Shown one piece after another: positions 7,986-15,942 of a stretch of 40,489 nucleotides of DNA. A model generated the notes under the pieces. The model was not told where the DNA came from, ran no database searches, and saw only the letters and a list, made by a program, of their open reading frames with translations. The stretch covers positions 1 through 40,489 of the forward strand of contig JAYOFO010000016.1 of the NCBI GenBank assembly GCA_038117265.1, in the 5' to 3' direction. Source of the stretch: JAYPUG01 sp038117265 (GTDB lineage Bacteria; Pseudomonadota; Alphaproteobacteria; UBA6615). Both the position numbers and the translations under genes were made by a program. Each line of letters starts with the position of its first letter. Within the stretch, counting starts at the first letter, position 1.

Positions 7986-9386
7986 ATGAAGTTTGAAGAA
8001 CTGGGTCTCAGCGACCCGTTACTGAAGGCCATTGGCGATGCGGGCTACGAAAGCCCGACTCCGATCCAGGCCGAGGCGATCCCCCATCTGTTGATGGGGC
8101 GCGACGTCATCGGAATCGCCCAGACCGGCACCGGCAAAACCGCCAGCTTCACGCTGCCGATGATCGAGATTCTCTCGACCGGCCGCGCGCGCGCGCGCAT
8201 GCCGCGGTCGCTGATCCTCGAGCCCACGCGCGAACTCGCGGCCCAGGTTTCCGAGAACTTCGAGGTCTATGGCAAGAACCACAAGCTGAGCATGGCCCTG
8301 CTGATCGGCGGCGTGTCGTTCTCCGACCAGGAAGAAAAGCTCGACCGGGGCGTCGACGTGCTGATCGCCACGCCGGGCCGCCTGCTCGACCATTTCGAGC
8401 GCGGCAAGGTGCTGTTGGCCGACATCCGCGTCCTCGTGGTCGACGAGGCGGACCGCATGCTCGACATGGGTTTCATCCCCGATGTCGAGCGGATCATTAA
8501 GCTGCTGCCGGCAATCCGCCAGACCGCCATGTTCTCGGCGACGATGCCGACGGAGATCAAGCGGCTGGTCGATAACTACATGATGAGTCCCCGCACGGTC
8601 GCGGTGGCCCCCCAGGCGTCGGCCGCGGAAACCGTGACCCAGGGGCTGTTGCGGGTGCGCGGCGGCTTCAAGGAGAAGCGGGCCGCGCTGCGGAAGCTGA
8701 TCCGCGGGAGCAACGTCAAGAACGCCATCGTCTTCTGCAACCGCAAGCGCGACGTGGCCGTCCTCGAGAAATCGCTCCGCACCCACGGGTTCAACGCCGC
8801 CGGCCTGCATGGCGACATGCACCAGAGCGCGCGCATGGAGACGCTGGAGAAGTTTCGCGAGGGCAAGATCCAGATCCTCGTCGCCAGCGATGTCGCCGCC
8901 CGCGGGCTCGACATCGTGAACATGAGCCATGTCTTCAACTTCGACGTGCCGATGCACGCCGAAGACTACATCCACCGGATCGGTCGCACGGGACGCGCCG
9001 GCAAGGAAGGCCACGCCTTCACCCTGGCGGTGCGCGAGGACAGCAAGTACCTCGACTCCATCGAGCGCCTACTGGGCAAGCCCATCCCGCCGATCGGGGA
9101 TGGCGGCCAGGACAGCGCCGAGGACGACGCAACGGAATCCGAGGACCGTCCCGCCGAACGTTCGCGCAGCCGTTCGCGACGGGGGGGCGAAAAACGGCCG
9201 CCGCGCGACAGCTCGGACAGCGAGCCGAGACGTGCACGCCCCGAAAAGCGGACGCCGGAGAGCCCGGCCCCGGAGGCCAAGCCTCGCCCGAAGCAGCGCA
9301 CCGAAGCCCGCAAGCCGAAAGACACCGACGATATCGGTTCGGCATTCGGCACAGAAGAGGATACGCCCGCCTTCCTGCGGCGATAG
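7986..9386 (+). CDS. rhlE: DEAD-box ATP-dependent RNA helicase, RhlE type
   Basis: This 466-residue RNA helicase unwinds structured RNA in ribosome assembly and RNA decay, often at low temperature. Motifs in order are the Q motif (GYESPTPIQAEAIP), AQTGTGKT near residue 45, PTRELA, TPGRLLD, DEAD, SAT, the HGDMHQ region, ARGLD and HRIGRTGRAG. After about residue 375 comes a basic, Arg/Ser/Pro-rich tail ending DTPAFLRR, a terminus typical of alphaproteobacterial RhlE. The ATG at 7986 gives MKFEELGLS, the family start, although its ribosome site is weak. A RAM-domain gene follows after 38 bases. Confidence 0.93.
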   Translation: MKFEELGLSDPLLKAIGDAGYESPTPIQAEAIPHLLMGRDVIGIAQTGTGKTASFTLPMIEILSTGRARARMPRSLILEPTRELAAQVSENFEVYGKNHKLSMALLIGGVSFSDQEEKLDRGVDVLIATPGRLLDHFERGKVLLADIRVLVVDEADRMLDMGFIPDVERIIKLLPAIRQTAMFSATMPTEIKRLVDNYMMSPRTVAVAPQASAAETVTQGLLRVRGGFKEKRAALRKLIRGSNVKNAIVFCNRKRDVAVLEKSLRTHGFNAAGLHGDMHQSARMETLEKFREGKIQILVASDVAARGLDIVNMSHVFNFDVPMHAEDYIHRIGRTGRAGKEGHAFTLAVREDSKYLDSIERLLGKPIPPIGDGGQDSAEDDATESEDRPAERSRSRSRRGGEKRPPRDSSDSEPRRARPEKRTPESPAPEAKPRPKQRTEARKPKDTDDIGSAFGTEEDTPAFLRR

Positions 9387-9424
9387 AATTCCGGCACCAT
9401 CGCAGCGTCAGGAGGGCGAACGCC

Positions 9425-9667
9425 ATGCAGACGATCTTCGTTCAGGTGAAGTGCGAACTGGGCCGGGCCTACGAGGTCGCCGACGAGGCCGTGCTCAACA
9501 TCGACGAGGTATCGGAGGTCTATTCGACATCCGGGCAGTTCGATCTGCTGCTGAAATGCTACCTGTCGGACGCGACCGACATCGGCCACTTCGTGACGTC
9601 GCACATCCAGACCCTGCCGGGTGTCGCGGACACCTTCACGACCATCGCATTCAAGGCCTTCACCTGA
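9425..9667 (+). CDS. Stand-alone Lrp/AsnC ligand-binding (RAM) domain protein
   Basis: This 80-residue protein is only the alpha/beta ligand-binding RAM domain of Lrp/AsnC regulators, with no helix-turn-helix. Segments YEVADEAVLNIDEVSEVYSTSGQFDLLLK and the C-terminal LPGVADTFTTIAFKAF match the domain along its whole length. Such stand-alone modules form dimers or higher oligomers and may bind amino acids or associate with full Lrp proteins, but no general function is proven. GGAGG precedes the ATG. It sits between rhlE and the DUF3237 gene, with gaps of 38 and 29 bases, probably in one transcript. Confidence 0.92.
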   Translation: MQTIFVQVKCELGRAYEVADEAVLNIDEVSEVYSTSGQFDLLLKCYLSDATDIGHFVTSHIQTLPGVADTFTTIAFKAFT

Positions 9668-9696
9668 CCGCCCGCGCCGGCGCGAGGGACTTTCCC

Positions 9697-10173
9697 ATGA
9701 CCGACATCGAACTTCCCGACCTTCGCGGCGAGCATCTGTTCACGGCCCGCTTCGAAGTGGCGACGCCCACCGTTCTCGAGAACACGCCCTACGGCACCCG
9801 GATCATCGCGGGCATTTCGGGCGGCACCTTCGAGGGGCCCCGATTGCGCGGCACGGTCGCGCCGATTCCCGCGGGCGACTGGATCCTGATCCGGAATGAC
9901 GGCACCTGGCAGATGGATGTCCGCCTGACGCTGGTCACCGACGACGCGCACCACATCTTCATGACCTACCGCGGCGTCCGGCATGGGCCGAAAGACGTGC
10001 TCGACCGCCTGTCGAGGGGCGAGCCCGTCGATCCGTCGGAGTACTATTTCCGCAACACGCCGTGGTTCGAGACGGGATCCGACAAGTACGACTGGCTCAA
10101 CCGCATCGTCGCGGTCGCGACCGGCCACCGGTTTCCGGAAGGCCCGGTCTACAAGGTGTACGAGATTCTCTAG
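9697..10173 (+). CDS. DUF3237 domain protein
   Basis: This 158-residue protein is a single DUF3237 beta-barrel domain. Recognisable parts are LFTARFEVATP, the GGTFEGPRLRGTV block, PAGDWILIRNDGTWQMDVRLTL, MTYRGVRHGP and the C-terminal YDWLNRIVAVATGHR followed by VYKVYEIL. Its reaction is unassigned; the genes are common beside catabolic clusters in alphaproteobacteria. GAGGG lies upstream of the ATG at 9697. Its stop overlaps the frame of the degraded pentapeptide gene on the other strand, but the ancestral stop of that gene is at 10186, just clear of it. Confidence 0.9.
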   Translation: MTDIELPDLRGEHLFTARFEVATPTVLENTPYGTRIIAGISGGTFEGPRLRGTVAPIPAGDWILIRNDGTWQMDVRLTLVTDDAHHIFMTYRGVRHGPKDVLDRLSRGEPVDPSEYYFRNTPWFETGSDKYDWLNRIVAVATGHRFPEGPVYKVYEIL

Positions 10174-10185
10174 GCGGTTCGGCGG

Positions 10186-11538
10186 TTAGTTCGCGACCGC
10201 CTCGACGAGATACTCTTCCTCGTCTTGGCGGGCGCGGGATTCGGGTCGGCGATCGCGCCGTCCATCAGGGCGTCGTCGACATCCGTGTCGGTGAAGTCGA
10301 TGTTGGAGATCAGCGCGCCGTTGAAATCGGCACCCTCGACATTCGCATCGCGGATGCTTGCACCGCGCAGGTCCGCGCCGTGCAGCCGCGCATTGCTCAG
10401 ATCCGCACCGTCCAGCTTCGCACCGGCCAGGTTCGCACCCGTCAGGTTTGCCGGCCACTGGCGCCCGGTCTTCTTACCTGACGCGTCCTTCAGATCGACG
10501 GCCACGAGACGCGCGCCGATGAGGACGGCGCCGCGCAGGTCCGCCCCCTCCAGGTTCGCACCCTCGAGCAGCGCGTGGGAAAGATCGGCGCCGGAGAGCT
10601 TCGCTTTCGCCATCTCGCTCATCACGAAGCGGCATTCGCGCAGGTTGGTACCGCTCATCGAGGCCCGCATCAGAACCGCGCCGCTCATGTCTTCACCCGG
10701 CAGGTCGATGCGCTCGATGTCGCTGCCCGTCAGGTCGGCGCGAGCGCCGGTCTTGCAGCCGCTCTCGATCCAGTCGAAATGCCGCCGCAGGATGCGCTGG
10801 ATATCCGGCGGGAACTCGCTCGTCGGCCGCGACAGTTTTGCGCCCGACACGTTCGCCTCGGCCAGGTCCACGCCTTCGAGGTTCGCCTCATTAAGATCGG
10901 CGTTCGTCAGGTCGGTTCCCTTCAGGGTCACGCCCGACAGGTCGGCGCCGACCAGGCTCGCGCCGTTGAGGTTCGTCTTGCTGAGATTCGCGCCCTTGAG
11001 GTTGGCCCCGTCGAGGTTCGAGCCGCGCATGTTGCCATTCGTGAGATTGGTGCCCTCCATCTTGGCACCACGCATGCTGGAATGGGTCATGGACGAGCCG
11101 GTCAGGTCGGCGCCCGAGATGTTGGCGTCGTCGAGGTTTGCGTGATCGAGCACCGCGTTGGCCAGCGCCGCGTCGATCGCGGCATCGCCACCGAGCATCA
11201 GGGCGCCGCCCCGCAGGTCGGCGCCGATGAGGCTCGCCCCCTCCAGTATGACGCCGCGCGGATGGGCGCCTCGAAGGTCCGACTCGTCGAGCTTCGCCTG
11301 CGTGAGGTCCGCGCCGTCGAGCATGACAGAGAACATGTCGCAATGGCTGAGATCCGCCTGGCGCACCGAACAATTCGACATGTTCGCGCCCAGCGAGCTT
11401 CGCCTTATGCAGATTGACCCGGTCGAGCTTGTATCCGCGCAGATCACGCAGCTAGAGATCCGCCGGCGAACCGCCGCGCAGACCTTTTGATCACAAGATG
11501 TGGCGCTTTATGATCTCGGGGATTTCCAGCTTTCGCAT
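10186..11538 (-). pseudogene. Pentapeptide-repeat protein gene, broken by two stops and two frameshifts
   Basis: The body (11381 down to about 10225) encodes about 370 residues of A(D/N)LXX pentapeptide repeats forming a right-handed beta-helix, interrupted by a spacer, PPDIQRILRRHFDWIESG. The 5' part lies in a different frame: ATG at 11538 gives MRKLEIPEIIKRHIL, then TGA (11491-11493), then repeat-like sequence, then TAG (11452-11454), then LRDLRGYKLDRVNLHKAKLAG running to about 11389. There a GGG run shifts the frame by one base. LEIPEIIKRHIL resembles the internal spacer, and the TGA falls where the spacer has Trp. Near 10220 a second shift restores the original frame, giving QDEEEYLVEAVAN and stop TAA at 10186. 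A shorter protein from ATG 11381 is possible but lacks a ribosome site. The function is unknown. Confidence 0.82.
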
Positions 11539-11682
11539 TGCCCACGTCAGGGTAAGTGCCTCTCGAACGGAGCAGACTAGGCTTAAACGGTTAACCCACC
11601 ATGAGCATACGCGCGGCAACCGCAGAAGATTGCCGGTCAAAGCCCTCGAGCAAATTACTGATATTTCGAATATTTTTCGCGG

Positions 11683-12075
11683 TCAGCCCGACTTGGCGTC
11701 TTCCTCGGCGAGAATCTTCGCCGCCGCGCGAAACGCCTCCATGCCGGCAGGTGCACCGCAATACATGGTGATCTGGAGCAGCGCCTCGCGCAGCTCCTCG
11801 CGCGTCAGCCCGTTGTTCAGCGCACCGCGAAAATGCCCTTCGAACTCCGCCATCCGGCCGAGCGCGGCGAGCATGCCCAGGTTGAGCAGGCTGCGTTGCT
11901 TGCGGGTGAGCCCCTCGCGGCCCCAGACCGCCCCCCAGCCCATCTCGGTGATGAACTGTTCCATGAAATCTCGGTTGAAGTCGTTGAGGTTCGCCATCGA
12001 CGCATCGACCCGCGCGTCGCCCATCACCTCGCGGCGAATCTTCTCGCCCTTCTCAAAGAGTTCCTTGCTGATCAC
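11683..12075 (-). CDS. Carboxymuconolactone decarboxylase (CMD) family protein
   Basis: This 130-residue all-helical CMD-domain protein begins FEKGEKIRREVMGDARVDAS, very like the gamma-carboxymuconolactone decarboxylase PcaC, and continues RKQRSLLNLGMLAALGRM and ALNNGLTREELREALLQITMYCGAPAG. PcaC decarboxylates 4-carboxymuconolactone in the protocatechuate branch of beta-ketoadipate degradation; many paralogues have other or unknown substrates. The GTG start at 12075 follows GGGGGGAG at a good distance. It follows the glutathionyl-hydroquinone reductase gene in the same direction by 30 bases. The stretch 11539-11682 downstream holds an AT-rich patch but no gene I can see. No other pca genes are present, so the PcaC role is not assured. 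Confidence 0.88.
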   Translation of the reverse strand: MISKELFEKGEKIRREVMGDARVDASMANLNDFNRDFMEQFITEMGWGAVWGREGLTRKQRSLLNLGMLAALGRMAEFEGHFRGALNNGLTREELREALLQITMYCGAPAGMEAFRAAAKILAEEDAKSG

Positions 12076-12105
12076 GCTGATTCTCCCCCCAGAGAAAAGA
12101 AACCG

Positions 12106-13116
12106 TCAGGCGGCCGCCGGGAAACGGTCGCGATCGTGCGGCGCGCCATAGACCCCTTCGGGATCCTCGGGGCCCAGCGGCACGATGCCGTTCGGATTGA
12201 CCCGCTCGATGCCATAGTAATTCAGCTTCGCGTAATCGAAGCTGAAGGTCTCCGCGATTAACGGAATCTGGTACAGCTCGCGGGTGTAGTTCAGCAGGTT
12301 CGGATAGTCGGCGATTCGGCGGATGTTGCACTTGAACGCGCCGACATAACACGCATCGAACCGGATCAGGGTCACCCACAACCGCCAATCGGCTTCGGTC
12401 AGCCGGTCGCCGACCAGGTAGCGCTGCCGGCCTAGCCGATCCTCGAGCCCGTCGAGGGTCTTGAACAGCGCGATCACCGCCTCTTCGTAGGCCTGCTGGG
12501 AGGTCGCGAAGCCCGCGCGGTACACCCCGTTGTTGACCGTGTGGTAGACGACCTCGTTGATCGCGTCGATCTCGTCGCGCAGATCCGCGGGGTAGTAATC
12601 GGCGGTCGCGTTGGTGAACGCTTCGAACGCCGAGTTGAACATGCGGATGATCTCGGACGATTCGTTGTTCACCACCCGCCCCGTCTGCTTGTCCCACAGG
12701 GTCGGTACCGTAACCTTGCCGGTATAATCGGCTTGCGAGGTCGTATAGGCCTGGTGCAGGTGTGCGAACCCGTTCACGTGGTCGGGCAGGCAATCGGGAA
12801 ACGCGGGGTTGTCGGCATAGGTCCATCCCTGCGGATTGCGGCCGGGCTGGGCGAGCGAGACGGTAATCGCGCTGTCGAGCCCCTTGATGGTCCGAAAGAT
12901 CAGCGCGCGGTGCGCCCACGGGCAGGTGTGCGCGAGGTAGAGGTGGTAGCGACCCGGCTCCGCCGCGAAGCCACCCTCACCCGTCGGCCCCGGGCTGCCA
13001 TCGGCCGTCACCCAGTTGCGAAACTGGCTCTCCGTCCGCTGGAACTTCCCGTCCTTCGCGACCTCGCGCGCCGTGGCATCGTTTTCTTCCCACGTGCCGT
13101 CGATCAGCATTCCCAC
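12106..13116 (-). CDS. Glutathionyl-hydroquinone reductase (Xi-class GST, YqjG/PcpF type)
   Basis: This 336-residue enzyme uses glutathione to reduce glutathionyl-hydroquinones back to hydroquinones, a repair step in quinone and chlorophenol metabolism. The N-terminal MGMLIDGTW fits the family start. The thioredoxin-like domain carries the catalytic Cys65 in HTCPWAHR, followed by a VPTLWD segment and NNESSEIIRMFN; the C-terminal helical domain contains GDRLTEADWRLWVTLIRFD. The GTG at 13116 has AGGAG six bases upstream and gives the family N-terminus; ATG two codons later is possible. The neighbouring CMD and VOC genes on the same strand suggest a shared role in aromatic turnover. Confidence 0.93.
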   Translation of the reverse strand: MGMLIDGTWEENDATAREVAKDGKFQRTESQFRNWVTADGSPGPTGEGGFAAEPGRYHLYLAHTCPWAHRALIFRTIKGLDSAITVSLAQPGRNPQGWTYADNPAFPDCLPDHVNGFAHLHQAYTTSQADYTGKVTVPTLWDKQTGRVVNNESSEIIRMFNSAFEAFTNATADYYPADLRDEIDAINEVVYHTVNNGVYRAGFATSQQAYEEAVIALFKTLDGLEDRLGRQRYLVGDRLTEADWRLWVTLIRFDACYVGAFKCNIRRIADYPNLLNYTRELYQIPLIAETFSFDYAKLNYYGIERVNPNGIVPLGPEDPEGVYGAPHDRDRFPAAA

Positions 13117-13155
13117 ACCCGTCTCCTCATGTGCCGTCGAACGCGGTGCGCCGCG

Positions 13156-13716
13156 CTAATCCTGAAGGGGCCTCTTGAGCTCCGCCTCGGACGTGCCGGC
13201 ACGGTAACGCGCGGCGAGTTCATCCATGTCGATGTTGACGCCGATCGGCTCGCGATCGAACGCCCCGGTCGAAAACCACTCGTTCAGGGCCGCCACGCTC
13301 GCGAAATTGTCGGTCTGCAGTTCGACCGCGTTGCCGTCTGGATCGTGATAATAGATCGAGGTCGTCGGACCGTGGTTGATCTGGCGGTACGGCGTGATCC
13401 CGAACGCCTTGAGGCGCTCGTACACCGTGATCAGGTCTCCCAGCGTGCCGTAATTGTAGGCAAAGTGCGCCATCCCGACGGTGTCGGGGACCCTGTCGCC
13501 CAGATCGTCGCGCTGGATGACGGCGACGCGATGATGCTCGTCGTCATAGGTCAGAAACGAAAGCCCCTGCGAGTCCGCCGTGATCTGCGCACCCAGGACC
13601 TTGCAGTACCAATCCACCATCTCAAGGCGCCGCTTCGTGTAGAGCACGATGTGGGCGAAGTAGGCCGGGCTGGGCATGTCGTTCGGTTCGGGAACCCTGG
13701 CAACCGCACTGGTCAT
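13156..13716 (-). CDS. VOC-family protein, extradiol dioxygenase-like
   Basis: This 186-residue protein has a VOC-type fold with likely metal ligands His in YFAHIVLYTKR, His in GMAHFAYNY and Glu in DGNAVELQTDNF. It resembles proteins often annotated as biphenyl-2,3-diol 1,2-dioxygenase-like, which open catechol rings next to the hydroxyls using Fe(II). At this length it carries one VOC module plus a C-terminal extension (NIDMDELAARYRAG), shorter than classical two-module BphC. The ATG at 13716 has GGGGAG eight bases upstream. It is head of the VOC / quinone reductase / CMD series. Ring cleavage is inference. Confidence 0.82.
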   Translation of the reverse strand: MTSAVARVPEPNDMPSPAYFAHIVLYTKRRLEMVDWYCKVLGAQITADSQGLSFLTYDDEHHRVAVIQRDDLGDRVPDTVGMAHFAYNYGTLGDLITVYERLKAFGITPYRQINHGPTTSIYYHDPDGNAVELQTDNFASVAALNEWFSTGAFDREPIGVNIDMDELAARYRAGTSEAELKRPLQD

Positions 13717-13876
13717 CGTTTCGTCTCCCCTTTTGGCTGCGAAGCCCTGAAACATATCAGAGCTAAGGTGCTTTCACAGCGCCGCGATCACACGTCCTTG
13801 TACCATTCGCGCATGGTCCCACGGCGTCCAAGCGGATATAACCTCGTCGCTCCGCAAGGCAACCGAGCTCCCCGCC

Positions 13877-15034
13877 ATGGCACTCGATTCCGAAACCCTC
13901 GACCAGCTCCTCCACACGGTGCGCCGCTTCGTGCGCGAACGTCTGGTGCCGCAGGAGGCCGAGGTCGCGGCGAACGATGCCGTGCCGCCCGCCATCGTCG
14001 ACGAAATGCGCGAACTGGGGCTGTTCGGCCTGTCGATCCCGACGGAATTTGGCGGGCTCGGCCTGTCGATGGTCGAGGAGGTGCGCACCGTGCTCGAACT
14101 CGGCTGGACGTCACCGGCCTTCCGTTCGGTCTTCGGCACGAATGTCGGCATCGGCTCGCAGGGCATCGTCATCGACGGCACCGACGCGCAGAAATCGGAA
14201 TGGCTGCCGCGCCTCGCCAGTGGCGAAATCATCGCCTCGTTCGCGCTGACCGAACCCGAGGCCGGGTCCGATGCCGGCGCGCTGCGCACCGCGGCGCGGC
14301 GCGACGGCGACACCTACATCCTCAACGGCGGCAAGCGTTACATCACCAACGCACCCCACGCCGGCATCTTCACCGTCATGGCGCGCACCGATCCCGACAC
14401 CCCGGGTGCGCGCGGCGTCTCGGCCTTCATCGTCGAACGCGACACGCCGGGACTGTCGGTCGGCAAGCCCGATCGCAAGATGGGTCAGCAGGGTGCGCAC
14501 ACGGCGGACGTCATCTTCGAGGATTGCCGCGTTCCCGCGCGAAACCTGATCGGCGGGGTCGAGGGACAGGGCTTCAAGACCGCCATGAAGGTGCTCGACC
14601 GCGGCCGCCTGCACATGGGCGCGGTGGCCACCGGCATGGCCGATCGGCTGATCGACGAGAGTCTGCGCTACGCCAGCGAGCGACAGCAATTCGGCAAGCC
14701 GATCGGCGAATTCCAGCTCGTGCAGGCGATGCTCGCCGACAGCCGGACCGAGGCCTATGCCGCGCGCGCCATGGTGCTCGACGCCGCGCAGCGCTTCGAT
14801 GCCGGCGAGAAGATTCCGACCGAGGCGGCTTGCTGCAAGCTGTTCTGCACCGAGATGGTCGGGCGCGTCGCCGACCGCGCGGTGCAGATCTTCGGAGGCG
14901 CCGGTTACATGGCCGAATATCCGATCGAGCGCTTCTACCGGGACGTCCGGCTGCTGCGTATCTACGAGGGCACCACGCAAATCCAACAGCTGGTCATCGC
15001 GCGCAACATGCTGCGCGATCTCGCGGCCGGCTGA
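13877..15034 (+). CDS. Acyl-CoA dehydrogenase family flavoprotein
   Basis: This 385-residue protein has the full acyl-CoA dehydrogenase layout: an N-terminal helical domain (LHTVRRFVRERLVPQE), a middle beta-domain with FALTEPEAGSDAGALRT for FAD binding, and a C-terminal helical domain with ASERQQFGKPIGEFQLVQ, the FGGAGYMAEYPIERFYRD segment and IYEGTTQIQQL, whose Glu region matches the catalytic base position of many members. It would oxidise an acyl-CoA at C2-C3, passing electrons to ETF. The substrate is unknown. It starts at ATG 13877, with a weak ribosome site, and precedes the FAH gene by 29 bases. It is divergent from the VOC gene over a 160-base gap. Confidence 0.92.
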   Translation: MALDSETLDQLLHTVRRFVRERLVPQEAEVAANDAVPPAIVDEMRELGLFGLSIPTEFGGLGLSMVEEVRTVLELGWTSPAFRSVFGTNVGIGSQGIVIDGTDAQKSEWLPRLASGEIIASFALTEPEAGSDAGALRTAARRDGDTYILNGGKRYITNAPHAGIFTVMARTDPDTPGARGVSAFIVERDTPGLSVGKPDRKMGQQGAHTADVIFEDCRVPARNLIGGVEGQGFKTAMKVLDRGRLHMGAVATGMADRLIDESLRYASERQQFGKPIGEFQLVQAMLADSRTEAYAARAMVLDAAQRFDAGEKIPTEAACCKLFCTEMVGRVADRAVQIFGGAGYMAEYPIERFYRDVRLLRIYEGTTQIQQLVIARNMLRDLAAG

Positions 15035-15063
15035 CGAACGAAAGATCGACCAGGGAGAATATC

Positions 15064-15942
15064 GTGAAGCTGATCACATTCCGAAGCGTGAACCGAGAAA
15101 CCTGGGGCACCTACGGCCCCGATGGCGGGGTCATCGACCTCGGCGCGGAGTTCAGGACCCGCATCCCCACCCTGAAGGCCTATCTGGCGGCCGACGATCG
15201 CGAGAAGGCGAAGGTCGCGGAGTATCTGAAGACCGGATTCGGCGACAATTCGGGCAAGGCGTCCGACTTTCCCGCCGCCGACATCACGCTGCTGGAACCG
15301 ATCCGCAATCCCGACAAGATCATCTGCGTCGGCTGGAACTATCGCGAACACGCCAAGGAAGCCGGGATCGATCTCCCCGACCACCCGACCCTGTTCGCGC
15401 GCTGGCCCAACAGCCATGTGCCCCACGGCGTGCCGATCCTCGCCCCGGCGGAATCCGAGAAGTACGATTTCGAGGGCGAACTGGCCGTCATTATCGGCAA
15501 GCCGGCGCGGCGCGTCTCGGAGGCCGACGCGCTCGACTATGTCGGCGGTTATTCGATCTACAACGACGCAACCCTGCGCGACTATCAGCGCCATTCGTCC
15601 CAGTACATGCCGGGCAAGAATTTCTACCGGTCGGGCGCGTTCGGCCCATGCATGGTCACGGCCGACGAGGTCCCCGATCCCAAGGCGCTAACGCTCGAGA
15701 CGCGGCTGAACGGCGAAGTCGTCCAGCACACCGGCATCGACGACCTGATCTTCTCGATCCCGGAACTGATGGCCTACATCACCCGCTTCACCGAGCTGGT
15801 TCCCGGCGACGTCATCGCCACCGGCACGCCCAGCGGCGCCGGCCTCGGCCGGACGCCACCGCTCTGGATGAAGCCGGGCGACACGATCGAGGTCGAGGTC
15901 TCGAAGATCGGTGTCCTGACGAACCCGGTCGAGGCGGGCTAG
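15064..15942 (+). CDS. Fumarylacetoacetate hydrolase (FAH) family protein
   Basis: This 292-residue FAH-domain protein contains the catalytic core VGWNYREHAKEAG, metal-binding acidic residues in YDFEGELAVIIGK and the Asp in IYNDATLRDYQ, and the terminal VIATGTPSGAG block. Members hydrolyse or decarboxylate diketo acids made by aromatic ring cleavage, or act on oxaloacetate. A short N-terminal domain (residues 1-75) is typical of the 280-300 residue type. GTG at 15064 follows AGGGAGA. Its stop overlaps that of the convergent dehydrogenase by four bases. Together with the VOC and acyl-CoA dehydrogenase genes it fits a ring-cleavage pathway, but the substrate is not determined. Confidence 0.93.
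   Translation: MKLITFRSVNRETWGTYGPDGGVIDLGAEFRTRIPTLKAYLAADDREKAKVAEYLKTGFGDNSGKASDFPAADITLLEPIRNPDKIICVGWNYREHAKEAGIDLPDHPTLFARWPNSHVPHGVPILAPAESEKYDFEGELAVIIGKPARRVSEADALDYVGGYSIYNDATLRDYQRHSSQYMPGKNFYRSGAFGPCMVTADEVPDPKALTLETRLNGEVVQHTGIDDLIFSIPELMAYITRFTELVPGDVIATGTPSGAGLGRTPPLWMKPGDTIEVEVSKIGVLTNPVEAG

Noticed and set aside
8186..8200. GC dinucleotide run in rhlE as a repeat element or Z-DNA site
   Set aside because: It encodes part of the protein (RARARM) in frame and is expected at this base composition.
13798..13842. Sigma-70-like promoter (TTGTAC with TATAAC) upstream of the acyl-CoA dehydrogenase
   Set aside because: The two elements are more than 30 bases apart, far from the normal spacing.
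12541..15063. A continuous plus-strand frame running antisense through the glutathionyl-hydroquinone reductase and VOC genes into the FAH gene
   Set aside because: Only the part from GTG 15064 has family similarity and a ribosome site; upstream sequence is antisense to, or out of frame with, real genes.
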